The notes: generated from the letters alone by a model not told the origin. 8,062 nucleotides of DNA from Phycisphaerae bacterium (GCA_022842805.1 JALHOX010000105.1:1-8062); one strand, 5' to 3'. Shown: positions 1 to 6,263, counted from the stretch's first letter. Made by a program: numbers and translations.

Positions 1-198
1 AAACACCGCCCCCGGCGGATATCCGCCCCAGGCACTCGGATCATCCGTAAGTTCGGTGATTCGATCGCCAAAAGTCGCCAGAAACCCCCGACAGCTGATA
101 TAGATTCCGAGTGAAAACGTCCCCAATAGGATCGCGGCAATTAAAGCGGCAAATGCCACCGCTTCCTTCGTGCCCAACGTCCTGCCGTGCTGTGCCAT
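1..198 (-). CDS. Single-pass membrane-anchored protein, unknown function (C-terminus beyond left edge)
   Basis: Reading the minus strand from an ATG at 198 gives 66 codons without a stop up to the window edge, so the gene is partial and its 3' part is missing. The product starts MAQHGRTLGTKEAV and then has a hydrophobic stretch of about 20 residues (roughly 14-34, ending in LGTFSLGIYIS) that fits one transmembrane helix or an uncleaved signal anchor. An acidic, soluble-looking segment (GDRITELTDDPSAW) follows. The few positive charges before the helix (R, K) suggest an N-in topology with the rest outside the cytoplasm. An AGG lies about 9 bases upstream of the ATG as a weak ribosome site; the frame stays open further upstream, and a GTG at 228 is an alternative start. 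I do not recognise the family. Support comes from the open frame, the sensible membrane pattern and the lack of a competing coherent protein on the other strand. Confidence 0.6.
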   Translation of the reverse strand, partial: MAQHGRTLGTKEAVAFAALIAAILLGTFSLGIYISCRGFLATFGDRITELTDDPSAWGGYPPGAVF

Positions 199-244
199 CG
201 GAATCGACCTGGCTGGCGATCCTATCACCAGCCGATCGTCCGGT

Positions 245-256
245 CTTCGCGCGAAG
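245..256. repeat. 12-bp perfect palindrome
   Basis: CTTCGCGCGAAG reads the same on both strands. It lies about 50 bases upstream of the start of the left-edge minus-strand gene, a position where a dimeric repressor or activator could bind. In GC-rich DNA such a short CG-rich palindrome can also arise by chance, so a regulatory role is only a suggestion. Confidence 0.3.
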
Positions 257-272
257 CCTCTCGCGCTGGTCC

Positions 273-298
273 CATGCCGACGGCTTTGCGTCGGCATG
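273..298. repeat. Inverted repeat, 10-bp stem with 6-base loop
   Basis: CATGCCGACG at 273-282 is followed by the loop GCTTTG and then by its exact complement CGTCGGCATG at 289-298. The stem is GC-rich and perfect, so RNA from either strand could fold here. It lies downstream of the small minus-strand gene that ends at 422 and could end or stabilise its transcript. On the minus strand no T-run follows, and on the plus strand only CTCTTTG follows, so it is not a standard intrinsic terminator. It could instead be a protein-binding site or a dispersed intergenic repeat. Confidence 0.5.
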
Positions 299-376
299 CT
301 CTTTGCCAGCTTAGGCAAATCCGCCAATCTCCGTGAACCCACCCCCGCGCGGCATGCCCGTTGCGTCGCGCAAATT

Positions 377-392
377 TGTTTCACGTGAAACA
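377..392. other. parS: parS-type centromere site (ParB-binding palindrome)
   Basis: TGTTTCACGTGAAACA is a perfect 16-bp palindrome identical to the widely conserved bacterial chromosomal parS consensus recognised by the helix-turn-helix domain of ParB. It lies in non-coding DNA, 29 bases past the stop of the small minus-strand gene, as expected for a conserved intergenic site. In known bacteria such sites load the ParB CTP-dependent clamp, recruit ParA and SMC, and cluster around the replication origin. No parA, parB or other origin-linked gene is visible here, so the origin link is inferred from the motif alone. An exact 16-base match is very unlikely by chance in 8 kb, the more so because its outer parts are AT-rich in GC-rich DNA. 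Confidence 0.85.
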
Positions 393-421
393 GCGCAGCG
401 CGTCCCCCCTACGACACTGCC

Positions 422-697
422 CTAAAACGTCGTCTCGCGGTTCAGCTTGCCGGCGATCTGCTTGGCGTTCTGCAGCGGGATGTAGGGGTCGTCGCTCAGC
501 TTGGTCACGGTCAGCGGGCTGCCGCCCACGATGTTCCACGTCGCCCCGGAGTTGCCGCGCTGCGAAAATGCTTCGTGCGGCAGGCGCAAAAGATGCCCGC
601 TCCAGTCGCACAGATATGCGCCGGGCGTGGGGATTGCGTCGATGGTGAAGGACATGCCTACGTTGCTCATGCCGGCCGCTGCGGTTGCGCTGCTCAT
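422..697 (-). CDS. Small conserved-looking protein of unknown function
   Basis: The minus-strand frame encodes about 91 residues from the ATG at 697, ending ...GKLNRETTF and a TAG stop. After a short variable N-terminus it reads like a compact soluble domain: a core around IPTPGAYLCDWSGHLLRLP, then PLTVTKLSDDPYIPLQNAKQIA, with regular alternation of hydrophobic and polar residues. There is one cysteine, and no signal peptide or membrane segment. Start choice is uncertain. The frame opens at 787; ATGs at 718, 697, 670 and 655 are all possible. I prefer 697 because a GGGA lies just upstream and the codons before it look less protein-like. The core starting MSFTIDAI (655) is the best-supported part. 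I cannot name the family; the pattern reminds me of small planctomycete hypothetical proteins, which is recollection and not a search result. It is divergent from the glycosyltransferase-like gene. Confidence 0.65.
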   Translation of the reverse strand: MSSATAAAGMSNVGMSFTIDAIPTPGAYLCDWSGHLLRLPHEAFSQRGNSGATWNIVGGSPLTVTKLSDDPYIPLQNAKQIAGKLNRETTF

Positions 698-766
698 CCG
701 TCGTCCCGTCCATTCCATGTTGCTGGCTGACCAGTCGTCTCGCGATCGCGCTGTTTCGATCGCACC

Positions 767-2950
767 ATGCAGCACTATCGGAAGCATTCCGAAATCGGTT
801 TACCGCCGGATCGCGGGAACTTTTCGGCGCGCCTGGCGGGGCGGCGGTTCGTGAAAAAAACACCCTACGATCCGAAGGTCCGCAAGCCGGGTCGTGCGCC
901 ATCGGCCCGCTCAGCACCGGCCACAGACGCCGCTCGGGCCGACGGCACTACGCGCACTGCGGCCACCGCCCCCGCCACGCTGTCGCCGCGGCAGCTTTTT
1001 GATCGAAACATCGAATGCCTGCGGTCGATTGATGCGTCGCTCGCCGAACGGCTCCGAGCGCTAGTGGGGCAAATGCCGCCGCTCGAGCCGACGGCGGACG
1101 GGCGCTGGACCGCGCGTGTCGTTCTCGACGACGGTTGCAGCACGCATCTGCACAGCCAGCGCGACCCGCGTGGCGAGGCCGAGCGGTTTATCGCCGCGCG
1201 GCTGGCCGAGCGCCGCGTGAGCCGAACGCCCGCCGCGGCGCCGCCGATCGCCACGGATGCGACGACCGGAGTCGCGTCGCCGCCGCCCGCGGAGGATGCG
1301 GTTTACCTGATTCTCGGCATGGGGCTGGGCTATCACCTGACGGCACTCGACCAACAGGCCGAGCGACCGCTGATGATCGTCTTCGAACCCTCCCTCGAGT
1401 TACTCGCCGCCGCCTTTCACGTGACCGACTTCGCGGTGCCGCTGCTGTCGCGGCGGCTAATCATCCTGACCGACCCGGCGCGGGTCGCGGTGCAGGAGAA
1501 CACGCGGCGATTTCACACCTATCTGATGCTGGGCGTATGCCTGATCGCCACTCCCAGCTCGCAGAGGCTGCGGGCGACGGAACATCGCGAGATGGCGTCG
1601 TCGATCGCGGAGGTGGTGCGGCTGCTGCGGATTCAGTATGTCACGCTGCTGAAAGTCAATCGCACCACGTTCGAGAGTCTTCTGAAAAACCTGCCGCTCT
1701 ACGTCTCGCAGCCCGGAATCGGGCCGCTGGCCGGCGCGGCGCGCGGCTATCCGGCGATCGTGATCGGCGCGGGGCCGTCGCTGGCGGGGCAGTTCGAGGC
1801 GCTGCGATCGCTCCAGTCACGCGCGGTGTTGATCGCCGTGCAGACGGTCTATCGCACCCTGCGTGAACAAGGCATCACGCCGCACTTTGTCACCAGCCTG
1901 GACTATCACGAAATCTCGCGGCAGTTTTTCAGCGGGGTGGAGGCGGCGGGCACGATCCTCGTGGCCGAGCCGAAGGTTGCCTCGAGCGTGCCGCGCGCGT
2001 TCGCGGGTCGCAAGCTGCTGCTGCACGCGCGGATGGTCGACGATCTTCTGCAAGATGCGGCGCCGGCGCGGGCGGCGCTTCCCACCGGCACGACCGTCGC
2101 ACATCTGGCCTTCTATCTGGCGGAGCACTTGGGCTGCGAAGACATTTTGCTGTGCGGCGTCGATCTCGCGTTTTCTGATGGGCTTTATTACGCGCCGGGA
2201 ATGCCGATCGAGCGAAGCTGGACACCGGAGTTGGGGCGATTTCGCACGCTCGAGATGACCCAATGGGAGCGAATCGTTCGGATTCGGCCGATCCTGCACC
2301 GGGTGAAGAGTTGGGAGGGCGCCGAGCTTTTCACCGACGAGCCGATGTACACCTATCTCCGCAAATTCGAACAGGACTTCGCCAAGAGCAAGGCCCGGAT
2401 TTACGCCGCCGGGCGGCGCGGGGCCGCGTTGGCCGGCGCGACGCCGATCGACATGGCGGAGTTCGTGGAAACCCGCGCGCAGCGTGAGTTGCCGCCGGGG
2501 CTTTTTGCTTCGGCCGATTCCGCGACCGGCGACGCGCTGCGAGCGGAGCGCGAGCGCACCATCGCCGCCCTGAAGACGCGGGTGGAAGAGATCCAGCGCG
2601 TGCGAGAGATCGCGGCGAAGACGCTGGAGGAAGTGCGCGGCATGGCCGCCCTGCTCGACCGGCCGGCGGAGTTCAACCGGGCCGTTCAACGCGTTCACGC
2701 GCTGCGCGATCAGTTTCAACCATTTGAGCATACGTATGGCCTGGTGATTGCGGTTTCACAAAACGCGGAACTGCGGCGAATCGACGCCGACCGTCGTATG
2801 CGCGGCGACGGCACAGGCGAGACGCCGGCGGCGGCGCGGCGGCGACTGGAGCGCGATCAGCGATTTGCGGCCGATTTTCTGGCCGGGTGCGACTACCTCC
2901 TGCAGCAATTGCCGCCCGTGGTCGCCGCTTTGCAGGCGGAGGCGTCATGA
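767..2950 (+). CDS. Motility accessory factor (Maf)/MptE-like DUF115 protein, probable surface-glycan transferase
   Basis: This encodes 727 residues. The family architecture is visible in order: a basic, Ala/Pro-rich tail (about 25-75); an N-terminal Rossmann-like part with LGMGLGYHL (183-191) and VFEPSLELL (205-213); the central DUF115 domain opening with the nucleotide-binding-type loop G334-A-G-P-S-L339; the strand ILLCGVDLAFSDG (460-472), a family hallmark; and a helical, Glu/Arg-rich C-terminal region (about 590-650) that may be coiled coil. Maf proteins transfer nonulosonic acids such as pseudaminic or legionaminic acid to flagellin in the cytoplasm. The same fold occurs in archaeal 6-hydroxymethylpterin diphosphokinase MptE, so database names vary. 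The glycan role is favoured here because the next gene, overlapping by ATGA, has a sugar-nucleotide transferase-like half. Start: the ATG at 767 has no clear ribosome site; a GTG at 851, preceded by a G-rich GGGGCGGCGG, would give 699 residues starting at KKTPYD and is a serious alternative. No flagellar gene is in view, so the acceptor is unknown. Confidence 0.85.
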   Translation: MQHYRKHSEIGLPPDRGNFSARLAGRRFVKKTPYDPKVRKPGRAPSARSAPATDAARADGTTRTAATAPATLSPRQLFDRNIECLRSIDASLAERLRALVGQMPPLEPTADGRWTARVVLDDGCSTHLHSQRDPRGEAERFIAARLAERRVSRTPAAAPPIATDATTGVASPPPAEDAVYLILGMGLGYHLTALDQQAERPLMIVFEPSLELLAAAFHVTDFAVPLLSRRLIILTDPARVAVQENTRRFHTYLMLGVCLIATPSSQRLRATEHREMASSIAEVVRLLRIQYVTLLKVNRTTFESLLKNLPLYVSQPGIGPLAGAARGYPAIVIGAGPSLAGQFEALRSLQSRAVLIAVQTVYRTLREQGITPHFVTSLDYHEISRQFFSGVEAAGTILVAEPKVASSVPRAFAGRKLLLHARMVDDLLQDAAPARAALPTGTTVAHLAFYLAEHLGCEDILLCGVDLAFSDGLYYAPGMPIERSWTPELGRFRTLEMTQWERIVRIRPILHRVKSWEGAELFTDEPMYTYLRKFEQDFAKSKARIYAAGRRGAALAGATPIDMAEFVETRAQRELPPGLFASADSATGDALRAERERTIAALKTRVEEIQRVREIAAKTLEEVRGMAALLDRPAEFNRAVQRVHALRDQFQPFEHTYGLVIAVSQNAELRRIDADRRMRGDGTGETPAAARRRLERDQRFAADFLAGCDYLLQQLPPVVAALQAEAS
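2938..2942 (+). promoter_or_regulatory. Ribosome binding site deciding the start of the second glycan gene
   Basis: GGAGG ends 4 bases before the ATG at 2947, inside the last codons of the upstream gene. Together with the ATGA stop-start overlap (2947-2950) it supports 2947 over the earlier in-frame ATG at 2887, which would lie deep within the upstream gene. The spacing is slightly short, which fits re-initiation by ribosomes finishing the upstream gene. Confidence 0.6.
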
Positions 2951-4620
2951 AAGTCGTCGCAGCGATTTGTGTCGATTTTGAGCGGTCGCCGCTGGGCGGC
3001 GCGTCGCGGCTGCGCGAGGGGCTGGCCGGGCGGCGCGTGATCGATCACGCGCTGAGCCGTTTCGCCCGCGTGGCCGGCGCAGATGAGCGCTGGATGGTCG
3101 TGCCGCCGGACCAGGCAGAGGCCGCGACGCGCGCCATCGCCGAGTGCGGTGTGTCCATTCGCGTTGCGCCGATCGCGCAGGCAACGCCGCGACGGCGGCT
3201 GATCGAGACCATCCGCAAGTGCAGCCTGGAGTCGTGGCGCGGCGGCCCGATGAACGGCACCTGGTTCGACGAGTTCGTCGAGCCCTTTGCGCTGGCGCGA
3301 TTGTTGGAGAGCACCGGCGCCGACGCGGCATTTCTGTGCGAAGGCCATCAGGCCGCGCTCGACCCTGCGCTCGCTTCGGCCCAGATTGCGGCGATTCGCG
3401 AACGGGCCGAAGCCGCGATGATCTTCAGCCCCGCCCCGCCGGGCCTGGGCGGGATCGTCTTGCAGCCCTCGGCGGTCGAGACGCTCACGAGTCACAACCT
3501 GACGGTCGGAATCCTGCTCACCTATCGCCCTGAGTTTCCGAACACCGATCCACTGATCCACTCGACTTGTCTGCATGTCGACCCCGACATCGCCGCCACC
3601 ACGGGGCGCTTCTGCGCCGACACGCGCCGCGGGATCGAGCGGCTCAGCCTGCTGTTCGAACATTGCGGCGTCGAGGCCGATTCGGCCGCGCTGACCGCCG
3701 CACATCGGCGGCTCTTCGATCGAGCGGTGGAGACCCTGCCGCGCGAAGTGGAACTGGAGCTGACGACGGATACGCTTGCGCCGCGTTCGAAGCTGCGTCC
3801 GCCGCTGGCCGGCGAGTCGAAGCGGCGCTTGGATGATCGCGGTGCGCTCGCGGCGCGGCTGGCGGAACTGGCGACGTACGACGACGCGAGACTGACACTG
3901 GTCGGTTGCGGCGATCCGCTTCAGCATCCGCGATTCGCCGAGATCGCCGCGCAGATCGCCGACGCAGCCATCTTCGCCACGACGCTGGTCTCGCCGCTGC
4001 ATGAGCTCAGCGACGAGCAACTCGCAGCACTGAACTCGGGAACTTTCGATTTCGTGGAAGTTCCGATCGACGCCACAACCGGCGCGACCCACGCTGCGAT
4101 TCACGGGGTCGATCTGTTCGATCCGGTGCTGGCGAACATCGAACGCATCGAGCAACAGCGGCGCGACACCCGAAACCCGCGGCCCGTCGTGATTCCCACC
4201 TTCACCCGCTGCGCGGCGAACGCACACGAGATGGATGCGTTTTACGATCATTGGATTCAGCGTGTCGGATCGGCGGTGATCCGCGGTTACAATGACTTCG
4301 CGGGTGCGCTGCCGGCGGACACGCTGCTACACGCGGCGTCGCCGGTACGCCGATCGTGCGGCCGATTGTGGTCGCGAATGACGCTGCTGGCCGATGGACG
4401 CGCGGTGCGCTGTGAACAGGATTTCGCGGGGGCGGCGGCGATCGGCGATTGGCGGTCGAGTTCACTGACCGAACTCTGGCGCGGGGCCGCCATGAGCGAG
4501 CTGCGCGGCATGCATCGGTCGCTGGACGTGATGAGCGACGGCGCTGCGCCGAGCCAATCGACGCGCCCGCTTGCAACGCTTCCGATTTGCAACTCCTGTC
4601 GCGAATGGTTCCGTCCTTAG
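2947..4620 (+). CDS. SpsF-like nucleotidyltransferase fused to a radical SAM-like/twitch domain lacking the SAM-cluster cysteines
   Basis: This encodes 557 residues. The first half (about 1-250) resembles SpsF/NeuA cytidylyltransferases: MKVVAAICVDF, then GGASRLREGLAGRRVIDHAL (18-37) in place of the usual GS(S/T)RLPGK loop, and later RFCADTRRGIERL where the family has a T-V-D-T-P-E-D-L strand. The second half follows a radical SAM plan: ELELT (269-273); VGCGDPLQHP (319-328), the GGEP-like SAM-contacting turn; DATTGATHAAIHG (375-387), typical of the family; and C471-x12-G-x4-C489 with C548-x2-C551, which fits a twitch/SPASM auxiliary cluster. The expected CX3CX2C just after ELELT is absent: TTDTLAPRSKLRPP (273-286) has no cysteine, so normal SAM cleavage is unlikely. 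The gene overlaps the Maf-like gene by ATGA, implying coupled translation and shared function. Possible roles are an altered sugar-modifying enzyme, a regulatory partner or a glycan scaffold; the choice is open. Domain calls rest on motif reading, not on a profile search. Confidence 0.78.
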   Translation: MKVVAAICVDFERSPLGGASRLREGLAGRRVIDHALSRFARVAGADERWMVVPPDQAEAATRAIAECGVSIRVAPIAQATPRRRLIETIRKCSLESWRGGPMNGTWFDEFVEPFALARLLESTGADAAFLCEGHQAALDPALASAQIAAIRERAEAAMIFSPAPPGLGGIVLQPSAVETLTSHNLTVGILLTYRPEFPNTDPLIHSTCLHVDPDIAATTGRFCADTRRGIERLSLLFEHCGVEADSAALTAAHRRLFDRAVETLPREVELELTTDTLAPRSKLRPPLAGESKRRLDDRGALAARLAELATYDDARLTLVGCGDPLQHPRFAEIAAQIADAAIFATTLVSPLHELSDEQLAALNSGTFDFVEVPIDATTGATHAAIHGVDLFDPVLANIERIEQQRRDTRNPRPVVIPTFTRCAANAHEMDAFYDHWIQRVGSAVIRGYNDFAGALPADTLLHAASPVRRSCGRLWSRMTLLADGRAVRCEQDFAGAAAIGDWRSSSLTELWRGAAMSELRGMHRSLDVMSDGAAPSQSTRPLATLPICNSCREWFRP

Positions 4621-4640
4621 CGCTGCGCGATTAGATTTCC

Positions 4641-4663
4641 GGCTCCGAAACACCCGCGGAGCC
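4641..4663 (+). promoter_or_regulatory. Hairpin that would cover the antiporter ribosome binding site
   Basis: GGCTCCG (4641-4647) pairs exactly with CGGAGCC (4657-4663) across a 9-base loop. The GGAG at 4658-4661, the only good ribosome-site candidate for the ATG at 4668, lies inside the 3' arm. In mRNA the stem would hide it, which could lower or gate translation of the antiporter. The stem sits in the 47-base gap after the fusion gene and has no T-run, so it is not a clear terminator. Confidence 0.4.
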
Positions 4664-4667
4664 TCGC

Positions 4668-6263
4668 ATGCTGTTTGTTCTTCGCCGCAGCTCACTTCGA
4701 TTTCTTCCGCTGACCACCATTGCGCTTGCGCTGACCGCCGTCGCGGTGGCGCGACTGGCCGCGCCCGGCACGGGGCCAAACCCGTCGCCGGCGTCGGCGA
4801 CTCCGAGCATGAGTGCGGCTTTGTCCGATGCGGCCTCTGCGCCCGCCGACGGTCACGCGTCGCCGAAATCGAATCAGAGCGCCGGGCATACCGATCCGTT
4901 TGCCGACATCGTGATCGTGCTGGCGGCGATCGTCTTTGCTGCGGCGGCGGGGCGCTGGCTGGCGGAGCGCGCGGGTCAGCCGGGGGTCCTGGGCGAGGTG
5001 CTGGTGGGGATGATCGTGGGCAACATCGGCGTGCTGGCGCTGCAGCATCCGGGATTCCTGCTGATCATGAACATGGAGCGAGCCGAGAAGATGATGGAGA
5101 CGATGCTCACGGAGCACGTCTCGGTCGATCAAGCGGTGAAGTCAGTATTCAAGCCGGAGGAGCTGCTCGAAGGGCGCGTGGGATATCAGATTGCGCAGGC
5201 CGCTTCGGGCCACGACGCCCCGCGCTATTTTCTGATCGCGACGGCGGTCTGGATCTTCTCGAACCTGGGCGTGATTTTGCTGCTGTTTCTCGTCGGTCTC
5301 GAATCGACCGTCGGCGATCTGCTCAATGTCGGTCCGCGGGCCACGCTGGTGGCCGTGGTCGGCATGATCGCGCCGTTCATCCTCGCCTGTGGCGCCGGTC
5401 TGCTGCTGATTCCCGGCATCACCATGCCGCCGCTGATGTTCCTGGCGGCCACGCTCTGCGCGACGAGCGTGGGCATCACGGCCCGGGTATTCAAAGACCT
5501 CAATCGGCTGCAGACATCGGAGGCGCGCGTGATCCTCGGCGCGGCGGTGATCGACGATGTGCTGGGGTTGGTGGTGCTGGCGGTGGTGATGGGCATCGTC
5601 GTAAAGGGCGGCGTCGATGTCATGTCGGTCCTGCAAATCGTCGGATTTTCGACGCTGTTCCTGGGCGGCGTGATGATCTTCGGCGAGAGGCTCGCGCGGC
5701 TGAAGCTCGCCTTCTGGCGCGGTCTCGACCCTCACAACTACGTGTACCTGTTCCCGCTCACACTCGCGTTTCTGCTGGCCTGGTTCGCGGTGCAGATTCA
5801 ACTGGCGCTCATCGTCGGCGCCTTTGCCGCGGGCCTGATCATTCGCCGCGACATGTTCCCGGGCATGAAGAGCGATCACGATTTGAACCACGCGTTCGCG
5901 CCGCTCGAAAAGCTCTTCGCGCCGATCTTTTTCGTGCTGATCGGCATGGAGGTCGACATTCAATCGATGCTGAACCCCCAGACGCTGTTCGTCGGCGGCG
6001 CCATCACGATCGCCGCGATCATCGGCAAACTGGCGTGCGGCCTTGTCGCGGGGCGCGGGGTTGACGCGATCTCGGTCGGCATCGGCATGGTGCCGCGCGG
6101 CGAAGTGGGACTTATCTTCGCCAAGATCGGCAAGAGCCTCGGCGTGGTCGATTCGGGCCTGTTTTCGGCACTGGTGATGATGGTCGTCGTGACGACGATC
6201 ATCACGCCGCTGGGATTGAAATGGTCGCTGGCGCGGGTCGACGCGCGCGCGGCGCGAAGGTGA
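4668..6263 (+). CDS. CPA2-family cation:proton antiporter (Na+/H+ or K+/H+ exchanger)
   Basis: The 531-residue protein is an inner-membrane exchanger that moves a monovalent cation against protons. It begins with a signal-like helix (about 8-30) and a 45-residue Ala/Pro/Ser-rich linker, then the membrane core starts at FADIVIVLAAIVF (about 78). About 12 hydrophobic segments follow. Family marks seen: RWLAERAGQPGVLGEVLVGMIVG-like entry helices; VID296-D297VLGLVV, the double-aspartate ion site typical of electrogenic Na+/H+ antiporters such as NapA; FAPIFFVLIGMEVD (417-430); and VPRGEVGLIFAKIG (475-488), the conserved R-G-E helix. No C-terminal TrkA-N or TrkA-C domain is present, unlike KefB/KefC. 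Between the early helices and YFLIATAVW (187) there is a charged insert of about 50 residues (136-186) not found in short family members. ATG at 4668 is preceded by GGAG; an internal Met at 4809 would remove the leader helix. The gene converges on putA with a 10-base gap. The transported ion cannot be told from sequence. Confidence 0.92.
   Translation: MLFVLRRSSLRFLPLTTIALALTAVAVARLAAPGTGPNPSPASATPSMSAALSDAASAPADGHASPKSNQSAGHTDPFADIVIVLAAIVFAAAAGRWLAERAGQPGVLGEVLVGMIVGNIGVLALQHPGFLLIMNMERAEKMMETMLTEHVSVDQAVKSVFKPEELLEGRVGYQIAQAASGHDAPRYFLIATAVWIFSNLGVILLLFLVGLESTVGDLLNVGPRATLVAVVGMIAPFILACGAGLLLIPGITMPPLMFLAATLCATSVGITARVFKDLNRLQTSEARVILGAAVIDDVLGLVVLAVVMGIVVKGGVDVMSVLQIVGFSTLFLGGVMIFGERLARLKLAFWRGLDPHNYVYLFPLTLAFLLAWFAVQIQLALIVGAFAAGLIIRRDMFPGMKSDHDLNHAFAPLEKLFAPIFFVLIGMEVDIQSMLNPQTLFVGGAITIAAIIGKLACGLVAGRGVDAISVGIGMVPRGEVGLIFAKIGKSLGVVDSGLFSALVMMVVVTTIITPLGLKWSLARVDARAARR

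Larger units (their letters stand above)
199..421. other. Intergenic region with palindromes and a parS site
   Basis: This stretch lies between the start of the left-edge membrane gene and the stop of the small gene at 422-697, both on the minus strand. I find no convincing coding frame in it: the short frames that cross it translate to Arg/Ser/Ala-rich protein without pattern. It holds a 12-bp palindrome (245-256), a hairpin-forming inverted repeat (273-298) and a perfect parS-type palindrome (377-392). It must also carry any promoter of the left-edge gene, but I cannot pick out clear -35/-10 boxes. Confidence 0.6.

Noticed and set aside
111..388. Two short plus-strand frames in the left region
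   Set aside because: They run across palindromes and the opposite strand of the membrane gene, have no ribosome site, and the translations show no protein-like pattern.
742..751. CGCGATCGCG palindrome containing the GCGATCGC octamer (HIP1-like)
   Set aside because: Only one other GCGATCGC copy caught my eye (near 1804). That is not an enrichment in GC-rich DNA, and the window does not look cyanobacterial.
381..917. Long minus-strand open frame (178 codons) covering the small gene
   Set aside because: It overlaps the small gene in another frame, translates to Arg/Pro/Ala-rich protein without pattern, and its end runs through the parS palindrome.
2893..4251. Minus-strand open frame of 452 codons opposite the fusion gene
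   Set aside because: It mirrors a strongly motif-bearing plus-strand gene; the translation is Arg/Gln/Gly-rich with no domain. Long antisense frames are common in GC-rich genes.
4571..6064. Plus-strand frame of 497 codons overlapping the antiporter in another frame
   Set aside because: Extremely Arg/Gly-rich with no hydrophobic pattern or motif; a shadow of the antiporter gene.
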